Shown here in pieces: positions 1 to 7,601 of a DNA stretch of 27,326 nt (the first letter of the stretch is position 1; every line of letters begins with the position of its first letter). The notes below the pieces were generated by a model. The model was not told where the DNA came from. It did not search any database and worked only from the letters and a program-made list of their open reading frames with translations. The position numbers and the translations under genes were made by a program. Source of the stretch: an uncultured Parabacteroides sp. (GTDB lineage Bacteria; Bacteroidota; Bacteroidia; Bacteroidales; Tannerellaceae); contig CAKUZF010000037.1 of NCBI GenBank assembly GCA_934718155.1, positions 1 to 27,326 of the forward strand. Reading direction: 5' to 3'.

Positions 1-7
1 TTATTTT

Positions 8-2977
8 ATGAACAAAAGGTTTTTTACTTTGATGGCAGCGGTGATGCTCGCAGGCGCACCGTTATGCAATGAGGCCTATGCAGGTAACAAGACAACTGTT
101 ACTATTGCTGACACTAAGTTAGCAGATGGCGTGAAGTTTGTAATTGGTAGCAACAATGGCACTACTGCTACTGCTAACGATGAGTTCGGTGCTGTTACTG
201 AAGTTACCATTAAGAACACAAAATATGTAACTTTTACTACAGCAGGTAAGATTGGAACATCTGTAACTGCAGCTGACATTAACGCTGCTATCAAGAAAGC
301 AGCGGTGTTCGAGGTTCGCAACTACAAGGATGGTAAGTTTGAGTTGTGGGTAAATGGCAAGCAATTTGTAGTAAACGCTACAGATGGTCAAGCAGCTACT
401 TCCTCCACTACAGAGATTGCTAAGGTGTTCTATGCAAAGAAGGGAACAGATGTAACTACCAAAGTTGATTTCGAATCACTCCGTACTTATGTGTTGGGAG
501 GCGAAGGTAAGCCGGTTAAATTTACAGCAAGTGGCTCAAAAGACTACGCTTTGTCTATCAACGAGGCTATGACCGCTGATGATTTGAATACTTACAACGC
601 AAACTCAACTACTTTCAACTTCGGTCCGGACGCTGTTGAGGGCAACGTATTCGAGGGCGTAATACCTGTTACAGTTGCTTATGGCAAATTGAAATCAGGC
701 TCTAAGCCTGGTACATATTTCGTTAAGGGTGCTGATGACGATGTGAAGGCTTTGAAGAAAGCGTTGGATGCTTCTAAACTTGATGACGTTAAGGCAGCTA
801 TGGAGAAGCTGAGCGTTGTTGCTGTTTTGGACGATGTTTACGGCATCAACACGGGCGTTCCTGGTGAGGGTTACAAGCTCGCTATGATCAGCGGTGCTGA
901 CTTCTATAAGGATTCAAAGGCTGCTGCATTTGATAACTCTGCTTTCACCGTAAAAGAGGGCGATCAGTTGAATGCAAAGGATGTGATTGATTTGACTGTA
1001 AGACCGATGGTTGGCGACCCCATTAAACCTTGGAATGTAGCTATCGCTGCTGTTAAGGCTTCTGCTTCTGACACGAAGACTTATGTAACGACTGTTGCAG
1101 CTAATACAAGATTCGCTAAGGTTACGAAGCCGATGATGGGCGACAACACTTACTTCGCAGCTTCTGAGTTCTTGTCAGCAAACATGTCTGTTTACAATGT
1201 TTACTTCACAAGCGGCGATCAGAGCGTAAAGAACGGCATCACAACTGAGTTCCACAAGTATTTGGCTGTTACTGCAAACGCTAGCGCAACTGCATTTGAG
1301 GCTATAGCTTTGGCTACTGATGATATCCAGTTGGATTCTCCGTTGGCTCAGTGGGTTGCAACTGACTTCGATGGCAAGTACACGTTGACATTGACTAACC
1401 GTCAGACTCAGGGCAAGCTCATCTTGAAGTTGAAGGCAACGGATGATGCTGGCATCTATGAGATCGTAGGTGATCCTGCAGCAGATAGCTTTGCAACTCA
1501 GATTGCAAATATCGACGACTTAACCACCACTTCTACTATTAATGAGCAAAATTTGGCTGGCAAGAAGATCAAGTTGGTAAAGACCACAGCTTCTAAGTAT
1601 GATGGCTTCTTGAACCTGAGCAAGGATGAGATGGATAACGGTGTTGTTTTGGCATTCACTGGCAAGACTGCAACTTTGGGCGAGACTACATTCTATGCTA
1701 CTCCGGACAATGCCGTTCCTTCTAATTTGAAAGCTACTTCGGAAGCAGACGACGCTGCTGTTTTGAACATTAGCAAGGCTAATACGGAGATCAAGAGCTT
1801 CTTGACCTATGCTACGTTGAACGATAAGAACGAGGTTGTTGCAGAGAAGAAAGATACGTTGGTTATGCCGGCTTACAACTTGTCATACTCTTATAAGACA
1901 GCAACTGGTGCTGTAGCAACAGCTAAAGTTTCTGACGACAAGTTCGCTTTGACAACTGCTCCTGCTACTTTAGCAAAGAACTTCTACTTCCAGAAGGCAA
2001 TGGACGGTCACTATGTAGTTGGTTCTGTATCAAGTGCACCTACATTCAGAGATGGTGTAACTGGCGTAAATGCAACAAATGGTTCCTTTGTTTCTAAAGC
2101 TACAAACTGGTTCAACAACGACGAGTCTAAGTTTGCTCATGTAGACGTTATCGTATTAGACAATGAGAGAACAAGCTTGCCTGCTGTTTCTCGCCACGCT
2201 ACATTCGTGAACAATCGAGGCGCAGTATCGTTGGAGGTGAATAAGAATGGTATCCTCGAGGGTATCTTGAGCGCTGAGCCTGCAACCTTCTGGTTGGATA
2301 CGTTGACTAACGGTGATGAGGTTTCATTCTACATCTCTAAGGGCATCAAGGCCGCTGCTGAGGAGACTAAGGCTGACGAGGCTGCTGAGGTTCGCAACTT
2401 CATGTACTATGCTAACGACTCTTTGAACATCTTCAACGAGGGTAGCGCACTGGCAACTCAGAACAAGAAATACATGTTGGAGGGTACTTCTGACGTGAAG
2501 GCTATCTTCCGTCCGGCAACTTTGGCTGCTCACGACTCATTGGTAACTGTTGTTGACGGTAAGGAGAAATCATTGGTTAAGAAAGCACTTAAGGCATTCC
2601 AGTATGGCATCGTCTTGGCTGACGAGGAGGTTGCTGATGAGTATGTAATCTACTCTAAGGCTAATCCTTCTAAGTATCTCTATAGCCACAATGGCAAGTT
2701 AGGCTTCGGTTCTGCTAAGGAGGCTTTGGTTGTTAAGCTTGGTGAGGGCGACGCAACAGCTAACGAGGCCATCGCAGCTGAGAACGTAGCCGTAATCGCT
2801 GGCGAGGGTGTAGTAACCGTTAAGGGCGCAGCTGGCAAGCAGGTAGTTGTTTCTAACATCCTGGGTCAGGTGATCGCTAACAAGGTAGCTACTTCTGACG
2901 AGGAGACTATCGCAGTTGCTGCAGGCGTAGCAGTTGTTGTAGTTGACGGCGAGGCTACTAAGGTAGTTGTTAAGTAA
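8..2977 (+). CDS. Large secreted DUF6383-like protein, probable surface/type IX cargo
   Basis: A 989-residue protein starting seven bases into the window, so its promoter is outside. Residues 1 to about 25 form a signal peptide ending near EAYA-G. The mature part is rich in Ala, Thr, Val, Asp and Lys, poor in Trp, and has no Cys beyond the one in the signal peptide, as expected for an extracytoplasmic beta-rich protein. I recognise no enzyme motif. The last ~70 residues (from about ENVAVIAGEG to the end) contain SNILGQVIANK and finish in TKVVVK. They resemble the C-terminal domain called DUF6383 in Tannerellaceae and, in layout, the type IX secretion sorting domain. Codons are strongly biased to TTG, GCT, GCA and AAG, unlike most neighbours, which suggests very high expression. 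A surface-layer or abundant outer-surface role is inference only. Start, signal peptide and reading frame are secure; function is unknown. Confidence 0.85.
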   Translation: MNKRFFTLMAAVMLAGAPLCNEAYAGNKTTVTIADTKLADGVKFVIGSNNGTTATANDEFGAVTEVTIKNTKYVTFTTAGKIGTSVTAADINAAIKKAAVFEVRNYKDGKFELWVNGKQFVVNATDGQAATSSTTEIAKVFYAKKGTDVTTKVDFESLRTYVLGGEGKPVKFTASGSKDYALSINEAMTADDLNTYNANSTTFNFGPDAVEGNVFEGVIPVTVAYGKLKSGSKPGTYFVKGADDDVKALKKALDASKLDDVKAAMEKLSVVAVLDDVYGINTGVPGEGYKLAMISGADFYKDSKAAAFDNSAFTVKEGDQLNAKDVIDLTVRPMVGDPIKPWNVAIAAVKASASDTKTYVTTVAANTRFAKVTKPMMGDNTYFAASEFLSANMSVYNVYFTSGDQSVKNGITTEFHKYLAVTANASATAFEAIALATDDIQLDSPLAQWVATDFDGKYTLTLTNRQTQGKLILKLKATDDAGIYEIVGDPAADSFATQIANIDDLTTTSTINEQNLAGKKIKLVKTTASKYDGFLNLSKDEMDNGVVLAFTGKTATLGETTFYATPDNAVPSNLKATSEADDAAVLNISKANTEIKSFLTYATLNDKNEVVAEKKDTLVMPAYNLSYSYKTATGAVATAKVSDDKFALTTAPATLAKNFYFQKAMDGHYVVGSVSSAPTFRDGVTGVNATNGSFVSKATNWFNNDESKFAHVDVIVLDNERTSLPAVSRHATFVNNRGAVSLEVNKNGILEGILSAEPATFWLDTLTNGDEVSFYISKGIKAAAEETKADEAAEVRNFMYYANDSLNIFNEGSALATQNKKYMLEGTSDVKAIFRPATLAAHDSLVTVVDGKEKSLVKKALKAFQYGIVLADEEVADEYVIYSKANPSKYLYSHNGKLGFGSAKEALVVKLGEGDATANEAIAAENVAVIAGEGVVTVKGAAGKQVVVSNILGQVIANKVATSDEETIAVAAGVAVVVVDGEATKVVVK

Positions 2978-3012
2978 GTAAATTACGAACATTAGACAAT
3001 AAATAAGAACTT

Positions 3013-3063
3013 CCCCGCATAGGTCGGTAAGGCCAAGTAGCTCGCGAGAGTGAACAGGCGGGG
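3013..3063 (+). other. Structured 3' region downstream of the DUF6383-like gene
   Basis: Thirty-five bases after the stop codon, CCCCGC (3013-3018) can pair with GCGGGG (3058-3063). They enclose GGTC/GGCC (3022-3025/3031-3034, one wobble pair) and the palindrome CTCGCGAG (3041-3048). The fold would be a closed multi-branch structure of about 50 nt in the 3' untranslated region. No known RNA family is recognised. It could stabilise the mRNA or be processed into a small RNA. Confidence 0.35.
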
Positions 3064-3112
3064 TTGATTAATAATATGTTATAAAAATAAAACCAACTAA
3101 GCTCGCGAGAGT
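3039..3112. repeat. Direct repeat AGCTCGCGAGAGT, two copies
   Basis: The 13-nt word AGCTCGCGAGAGT, with the 8-nt palindrome CTCGCGAG inside it, occurs beginning near 3040 and again near 3101, 61 nt apart. Both copies lie between the stop codon of the DUF6383-like gene and its terminator. The function is not known. Confidence 0.6.
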
Positions 3113-3130
3113 CGAAAGGTGTTCACAACA

Positions 3131-3170
3131 AGAAAGCCGCAGGGGATAATCTCCAACGGCTTTCTTTTTT
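3131..3170 (+). terminator. Intrinsic terminator of the DUF6383-like gene
   Basis: AGAAAGCCG (3131-3139) is perfectly complementary to CGGCTTTCT (3157-3165), with a 17-nt loop, and runs straight into TTTTTT (3165-3170). The transcript of the upstream gene would therefore carry a 3' untranslated region of roughly 190 nt. Confidence 0.85.
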
Positions 3171-3586
3171 CACGTTCATCAGCCGCATTTTCCCGGCTGT
3201 TTTTCCCTCTACAAATGAATAACTGTTCCTTTTGCCCCTGTAGGGCGATCTCTATATGCGCCTTATTCCCAGGGCGTTGCCCTGGGCTGAAGAGCAGGTT
3301 GGGCTTTCAGCCCGCATCCAGCAAAGCTCAAAACTACGCTGCCCATTGCTTAAAATTTCGTTGCCCGTCGTTTTAAATTTTGTTGCCCGTCGTTGTGTAT
3401 CTCCGTTGCCCGTCGTTTTTCACGCCGTTGCCCGTGGTTTTTTCAAGCGTTGCCCGTGGTTTTTTATGCCGACGGCCGTCGCTGTTTTCGCCCGTTTGGA
3501 TTCAACTTTTAAAGAGAGGGAGGGAGACGTTGGTTGGCGGTCAGAGCATGCCCCGTGCGCGCCACATAGCCTGAAGGACTCGTTAT
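3171..3586. other. Non-coding GC-rich block between convergent units
   Basis: No gene is supported here. Three overlapping open frames exist, but they lack family resemblance, are low in complexity, and run through a 22-bp repeat whose period is not a multiple of three. The left part has small hairpins such as CAGGGC-GTT-GCCCTG (about 3270-3284) and GGGCT-TTC-AGCCC (about 3300-3314). I recall similar degenerate blocks from Bacteroidota intergenic DNA but cannot name a family. Confidence 0.6.
3337..3491. repeat. Tandem 22-bp repeat array, about seven copies
   Basis: Units begin at 3337, 3359, 3381, 3404, 3426, 3448 and 3470. The core is CGTTGCCCGTSGTTTT followed by about six variable bases; units are 22 bp, except one of 23. 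Copies 2 to 6 are the closest, and the first and last are degenerate. There are no unique spacers between repeats, so this is a minisatellite-like array and not a CRISPR. It lies between convergent transcription units. Confidence 0.8.
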
Positions 3587-3623
3587 AAAAAACAATTGGG
3601 GGCTGTCTCACGACAGCCCCCAA
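3587..3623. terminator. Strong hairpin terminator, probably bidirectional
   Basis: TTGGGGGCTGTC (3596-3607) pairs perfectly with GACAGCCCCCAA (3612-3623) around a four-base loop. On the minus strand it is followed by a TTTTTT run (3592-3587). On the plus strand it is followed by TCCATTTTTTG. It ends the short RNA cassette and would also stop read-through from the left. Confidence 0.85.
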
Positions 3624-3668
3624 TCCATTTTTTGTTAACCTTAATCTAATACTATTATGAAAAAACCA
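3587..3668 (-). ncRNA. Putative short RNA, cassette copy 1
   Basis: Read on the minus strand, a TATATTTG box is followed by a leader containing GTATTAGATTAAGGTTAAC and then a strong terminator hairpin with a T-run. This predicts an RNA of about 80 nt starting near 3668. The same order of elements, with nearly the same leader, occurs at 11873-11947, which argues for a real conserved unit and not chance. This copy has no meaningful open frame. It lies just downstream of the LytTR regulator gene on the same strand. Start and end are inferred from the promoter box and terminator only. Confidence 0.45.
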
Positions 3669-3673
3669 CGTTG

Positions 3674-3681
3674 CAAATATA
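3674..3681 (-). promoter_or_regulatory. Bacteroidota -7 box TATATTTG of RNA cassette 1
   Basis: The minus strand reads TATATTTG, a match to TAnnTTTG. No clear -33 TTTG is seen at 19-20 nt. The context (conserved leader and terminator downstream, same arrangement at 11953-11960) supports it. Confidence 0.5.
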
Positions 3682-3731
3682 AGCTTTCCAGTGCAGTTAA
3701 TTCTATTTGCGCACTTAAAAGATGTTATTTA

Positions 3732-3747
3732 GCGGCTTGTTGGCCGC
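3732..3747 (-). terminator. Weak hairpin after the LytTR gene
   Basis: GCGGC (3732-3736) pairs with GCCGC (3743-3747), 12 bases after the regulator's stop codon. It is followed on the minus strand by an AT-rich stretch without a real T-run. It may be the end of the efflux operon; otherwise read-through would end at 3587-3623. Confidence 0.3.
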
Positions 3748-3759
3748 CGCAAACCCTCT

Positions 3760-4488
3760 TTACTTCGGCCAAATGCTGCGTTTCTCTAAAAGTTCCTGGA
3801 AATGTTGCTTATAATTATCGGAAATAGGAATATATTCATTACCAAACACGATGCGACCCCGCTCGATGATCTTGATCTTTTCGAGTTGCACGATGAACGA
3901 ACGGTGCACCCGCACGAAGCGGTCGGGCGGCAGCGTCTCCTCGATGCTCTTCATGCTCATCAGCGAGAGGATGGGCTTCGGCTCATCCTCCACATAGATC
4001 TTCACATAGTCTTTCAGCCCCTCGATGTAGAGGATGCTGCGCAGCTCCAGCTGGATCAATCGGTATTCGCTCTTGACGAAGATGCTCTCGCGCGTCGGCT
4101 CGGCTGTCGGCTCGGGCCGATGGCTCAGCTCGTGCCACTTCAGGGCCTTGTTGGCCGCCGTCAAGAAGTCGGGGTAGCTGATCGGTTTCAGCAGATAGTC
4201 CAGCGCATTCACCTTGTAGCTGTCGAGCGCATATTGCTCGAAGGCGGTGGTGAAGATCACCCGCGTCTCCTCGGGCAGCATGCGGCTCATCTCCATGCCG
4301 CTCAGTTCGGGCATCTGAATGTCTAAGAACAGCAGGTCGACGGGATGTTGGGTGAGGGCCTTCATCGCCTCCAATGCACTCCCATAACATCCCTTCAACT
4401 CCAAAAACGGCGTCTTCAGGGCGTAGCTCTCCAGCAGGCTGACAGCCAATGGCTCATCGTCGATAATCGCACACGTCATCATCGTCAT
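3760..4488 (-). CDS. LytTR-family response regulator
   Basis: A 242-residue cytoplasmic DNA-binding regulator. The receiver domain covers residues 5-120, with the acidic pair D10/D11, phospho-acceptor D56 in FLDIQMPE, T80/T81 and the conserved K101-P102. A LytTR DNA-binding domain follows at about 138-238 (SEYRLIQLELRSILYIEG, then RFVRVHRSFIV). The ATG overlaps the upstream kinase stop codon as ATGA, so the two are translationally coupled and almost certainly form a pair. It is the last gene of the efflux operon, which makes that operon its most likely target, although no LytTR-type direct repeats were identified at the operon promoter. The length is normal for the family. Methionines at positions 3 and 4 are alternative starts. 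Confidence 0.93.
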   Translation of the reverse strand: MTMMTCAIIDDEPLAVSLLESYALKTPFLELKGCYGSALEAMKALTQHPVDLLFLDIQMPELSGMEMSRMLPEETRVIFTTAFEQYALDSYKVNALDYLLKPISYPDFLTAANKALKWHELSHRPEPTAEPTRESIFVKSEYRLIQLELRSILYIEGLKDYVKIYVEDEPKPILSLMSMKSIEETLPPDRFVRVHRSFIVQLEKIKIIERGRIVFGNEYIPISDNYKQHFQELLEKRSIWPK

Positions 4489-5555
4489 TCGGTTTTAGAA
4501 ATCACTAATCGGGCCTCGTAGGCATCGCCCACTCGGCCGTGGTTAAACTGATACCCTTCGGGATAGAGCAGGGCGAGTCGTTTCTCGAGGTTGCTCAGCC
4601 CGATGCCCGATCCGCTCTTGTCGCCTGCGCTCTTCGGGAAGTAGCTGTTGCGTATCAGGCAGTGCACCTCGCCATCGGCGGTTTGCTCGATCGTGAGCTG
4701 GATAAACGAGGGCTGGCTGTTGCTGATGCCATGCTTGAAGGCATTCTCGATCAGCGAGATGAAAAGCAGCGGGGCAATCTGCCGATCGGGCATCGTAGCC
4801 TTGATTGCCGTCTGCAGCTTCACGCTGCGGGGCATGCGGATGCGCATCAGCTCGATGTAGTTGCGCAAGAAGTCGAAGTCTTTCTCGATTGGCACAAAGG
4901 GCTGGTTGCTCTCGTAGAGCACATAACGCAGCAGGCGGCTCAGGTCGTGCACCGCCTCTTGCGCCCGCTCGGGGCTGAAGGCGATGAGCGAATAGATGTT
5001 GTTGAGCGTGTTGAACAGGAAGTGCGGATTCAGCTGGCTCTTCAGGTTGCTCAGCTCGGCCTCGGCCCGCTCGCGCTCCAGCTCCCGCTGGTTGGCCTCG
5101 GCCTTATACCATCCGTTGGTCATGCGAATCGCTACGCTCAACCCCGCCACCAGGCTATATATCATCATGTTGACGGCATAGAAGCCCATCACGTCGTGGA
5201 GCGGCCGAGGGGGACGCCTGTGCATCAGCTCATGCGGCGTAAGAAGATCCATGCAGTAGTGCACCGCCGTCATCATCGCAATGATCAGCACGATGTTGCA
5301 GAGGATGAACAGTCCGCTCTGCCGCTTGAACAAGAAGCGCTTGATGAGCCAGATGTAGTTGATGTAGAAGACCGACATGAAACTCAAAGGCACGATGATG
5401 CCTCGCACATACTCCTCGACCGAGGTGGCGGCCTCGCGCCCAGTGAAGAAGAACGGGGTGCAGATCAAGATGCCCCATCCAACGATATGGGTCAGCTGCC
5501 CCATGCCTTTGACACGGGGCAGCTGCGGTGTTTCGATGTCTGTCGTCTTTTTCAT
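4485..5555 (-). CDS. LytS/YehU-type sensor histidine kinase
   Basis: A 356-residue membrane kinase. Four hydrophobic segments lie at about residues 21-39, 51-72, 82-100 and 122-144. A charged, probably coiled-coil linker (about 152-172) precedes the His_kinase domain with the phospho-acceptor H178 in LNPHFLFNTLNN. The ATPase part shows the N-box around N271 (LIENAFKHG) and the G-box GSGIGLSN (about 315-322). No large periplasmic sensor domain is present, so the signal is probably sensed in or near the membrane. It starts 19 bases after the ABC permease stop and overlaps the regulator by 4 bp. In this family the partner is normally a LytTR regulator, as found here. Confidence 0.93.
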   Translation of the reverse strand: MKKTTDIETPQLPRVKGMGQLTHIVGWGILICTPFFFTGREAATSVEEYVRGIIVPLSFMSVFYINYIWLIKRFLFKRQSGLFILCNIVLIIAMMTAVHYCMDLLTPHELMHRRPPRPLHDVMGFYAVNMMIYSLVAGLSVAIRMTNGWYKAEANQRELERERAEAELSNLKSQLNPHFLFNTLNNIYSLIAFSPERAQEAVHDLSRLLRYVLYESNQPFVPIEKDFDFLRNYIELMRIRMPRSVKLQTAIKATMPDRQIAPLLFISLIENAFKHGISNSQPSFIQLTIEQTADGEVHCLIRNSYFPKSAGDKSGSGIGLSNLEKRLALLYPEGYQFNHGRVGDAYEARLVISKTE

Positions 5556-5574
5556 GGCTGTAAAGATACCTGTT

Positions 5575-6795
5575 TTATTCGAAACGAATCGCTTCGATGG
5601 GGTCTAATTGAGCCGCCTTCTTGGCCGGATACCATCCGAAGAAGACACCCGTCACCGTGCAGACCACAAAGCTGAGCAGCACGCTCCAGGGCTGGATGTA
5701 GATCGGGAAGTGAGCCACGACGTTCACCAGCACGGCGGCGCCTATGCCAAACAGCACGCCAATCAATCCGCCCGTCACACTGATCAGGATACTCTCGATC
5801 AGGAACTGCGCCAAGATGTCGATGCCTTTCGCTCCGATACTCATGCGCAGACCAATCTCGCGGGTGCGCTCGGTTACGCTGACATACATGATGTTCATGA
5901 TGCCAATGCCGCCTACCAACAGCGAGATGCCCGCCACGGCAGCCAGGAGGGTGGTCATGATGTCGGTCGTTGAGGTAAGCATCGTGCTCAACTCCTGCAT
6001 GCTGCGGATGGTAAAGTCGTCGTCGTCGGTCTCTTTCAGGCGATGGTTGCGTCGCAAGATCTCCGAGATCTCGTCGATGGCCTGATCGGTGTATTGCTCA
6101 TCCAGCGCCGAGCAGGTGATGCCCTGCAGGTGGGTGATGGCCAGCACCTTCTTCTGGATGGTCGTGTAGGGCGCCAAGATCAGGTCGTCTTGGTCCATAC
6201 CCATGCTGTTGTAGCCCTTGCTCTTCAAGACACCCACCACACGGAAGGGCAGCTTGTTGAAGCGTATCACCTTGCCCACCGGGTTCTCGCCGTCGGGGAA
6301 GAGATAGTCGACCACCGTCTTTCCCAGCACGCAGACCTTCGCCGCGGTCTGCACGTCTTGCTCGCGAAACATCTCGCCATCCTCAATCTCGTAGCGGCGT
6401 ATCTGCATATAGTCGGTGCTGACACCATAGACCGTGGTGGGGGTGTTGTTGGCTCCCCGGATGGCCTGTCCGCTGCTGTTGACCGAGGGCGACGAGGCGG
6501 CCACGTAGCGCGTCTCGTTGACGATGTCTTGGTAATCGGCCAGCTTCAGGGTCTCCATCGACGAGGCGTCCTGTCGCTGTCCGCCCATCATGTCGGCTCC
6601 CGGCTGGATCATGATCATGTTAGAGCCCATCTCGCTGATCTGCGCCTGGATGCTCTGCTTCGACCCCTGACCGATGGCTAACATCGTAATCACCGAGGCT
6701 ACGCCAATGATGATGCCCAGCATGGTGAGGAACCCACGCAGTTTGTTGTTGGCCAATGCCCGGATCGCTATCTTTAGTAAATTCGCTGCATTCAT
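5575..6795 (-). CDS. MacB-like ABC transporter permease
   Basis: A 406-residue inner-membrane protein with the MacB/FtsX layout. A short cytoplasmic N-terminus leads into one membrane segment (about residues 20-41, FLTMLGIIIGVASVI). A large periplasmic domain (about 42-280) follows, then three C-terminal segments beginning near LLAAVAGISLLVGGIGIMN, with the characteristic VTERTREIGLRMSIGA loop. It lacks its own ATPase domain, which is encoded by the preceding gene, unlike E. coli MacB where both are fused. With the adaptor and outer-membrane channel it would form a mechanotransmission-type efflux pump. The substrate (macrolide, peptide, lipid or other) cannot be read from the sequence. Confidence 0.93.
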   Translation of the reverse strand: MNAANLLKIAIRALANNKLRGFLTMLGIIIGVASVITMLAIGQGSKQSIQAQISEMGSNMIMIQPGADMMGGQRQDASSMETLKLADYQDIVNETRYVAASSPSVNSSGQAIRGANNTPTTVYGVSTDYMQIRRYEIEDGEMFREQDVQTAAKVCVLGKTVVDYLFPDGENPVGKVIRFNKLPFRVVGVLKSKGYNSMGMDQDDLILAPYTTIQKKVLAITHLQGITCSALDEQYTDQAIDEISEILRRNHRLKETDDDDFTIRSMQELSTMLTSTTDIMTTLLAAVAGISLLVGGIGIMNIMYVSVTERTREIGLRMSIGAKGIDILAQFLIESILISVTGGLIGVLFGIGAAVLVNVVAHFPIYIQPWSVLLSFVVCTVTGVFFGWYPAKKAAQLDPIEAIRFE

Positions 6796-6830
6796 ACTAA
6801 TCTGTTTTTAGAATCCATGGATGACATCCA

Positions 6831-7571
6831 TTAATCGTCGTTCTTAGGCAGGGCGGCCAACGCCTCCGCCGCACTCAAGATCTGCTCGTTGCGCACGTCG
6901 GCCGTGATGCGTCCGTCGCGCAGGGTGATGTTGCGACTGCTATACTGCGCCAACTCGGGGTTGTGGGTCACGAAGATGATTGTTCGGCCCTCGGCATGCA
7001 ACCGCTGAAACAGCACCAAGATCTCGAACGAGGTGCGGGTGTCGAGGTTACCCGTCGCCTCGTCGGCCAAGATCACGGCCGGATCGTTCACCAGCGCCCG
7101 GGCAATAGCTACACGCTGCATCTGTCCGCCCGACATCTGGTTGCTCTTGTGCATCAGTCGGTCGCCCAGGCCTACGGCTATCAGCGCGTTGATGGCCTTC
7201 TCCTTGCGTTGCGCCGCGTTGAAGGCCGGGTTATACATCAGGGGCAGCTCCACATTCTCGACCGCCGTGGTCTTCGGCAGCAGGTTGTAGTTCTGAAACA
7301 CGAATCCAATCTTGCGGTTGCGCAGCGTGGCCCGCTGCCGCTTGTTCATGGTGCGCACCGAGACGCCATCCAGGAAGTATTCTCCGCTGGTCGGGGTGTC
7401 GAGGCAGCCTAACGTGTTAAGCAACGTACTCTTACCCGAGCCGGAAGTACCCATGATGGTGACGAACTCGCCCTCGTAGATGGTGAAGGAGACACCCCGC
7501 AAGGCGTGTACCACCTCGTCGCCCACCAGGAAGTTGCGCTTGATATTCTCTAATCTGATGATCTCTTTCAT
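6831..7571 (-). CDS. MacB/LolD-type ABC transporter ATPase
   Basis: A 246-residue cytoplasmic ATPase with all motifs intact: Walker A GTSGSGKST (41-49), Q-loop Q93 (VFQNYNLLP), signature MSGGQMQRVAIARAL (146-160), Walker B VILADEATGNLD with catalytic E171, and H-loop H203 (VTHNPE). It belongs to the group that powers MacB, LolCDE and FtsEX-like permeases. It lies 35 bases before the permease gene and 30 bases after the adaptor gene, so its partner here is the MacB-like permease. The length is typical. Confidence 0.95.
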   Translation of the reverse strand: MKEIIRLENIKRNFLVGDEVVHALRGVSFTIYEGEFVTIMGTSGSGKSTLLNTLGCLDTPTSGEYFLDGVSVRTMNKRQRATLRNRKIGFVFQNYNLLPKTTAVENVELPLMYNPAFNAAQRKEKAINALIAVGLGDRLMHKSNQMSGGQMQRVAIARALVNDPAVILADEATGNLDTRTSFEILVLFQRLHAEGRTIIFVTHNPELAQYSSRNITLRDGRITADVRNEQILSAAEALAALPKNDD

Positions 7572-7601
7572 GATTCATCCCATTCGTTCAACGTGAAAAA
7601 C

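Noticed and set aside
3337..3491. CRISPR array
   Set aside because: Repeats are contiguous 22-bp units without unique spacers, and no cas gene is in the window.
3119..3588. Three overlapping plus-strand open frames (64-110 codons) as possible proteins
   Set aside because: They cross a 22-bp repeat array that shifts frame with every unit, have no family resemblance or ribosome site, and begin inside the terminator of the upstream gene.
4539..5675. 378-codon plus-strand open frame opposite the histidine kinase
   Set aside because: It is a His/Arg/Asp-rich shadow of a GC-rich gene that shows all kinase motifs on the other strand.
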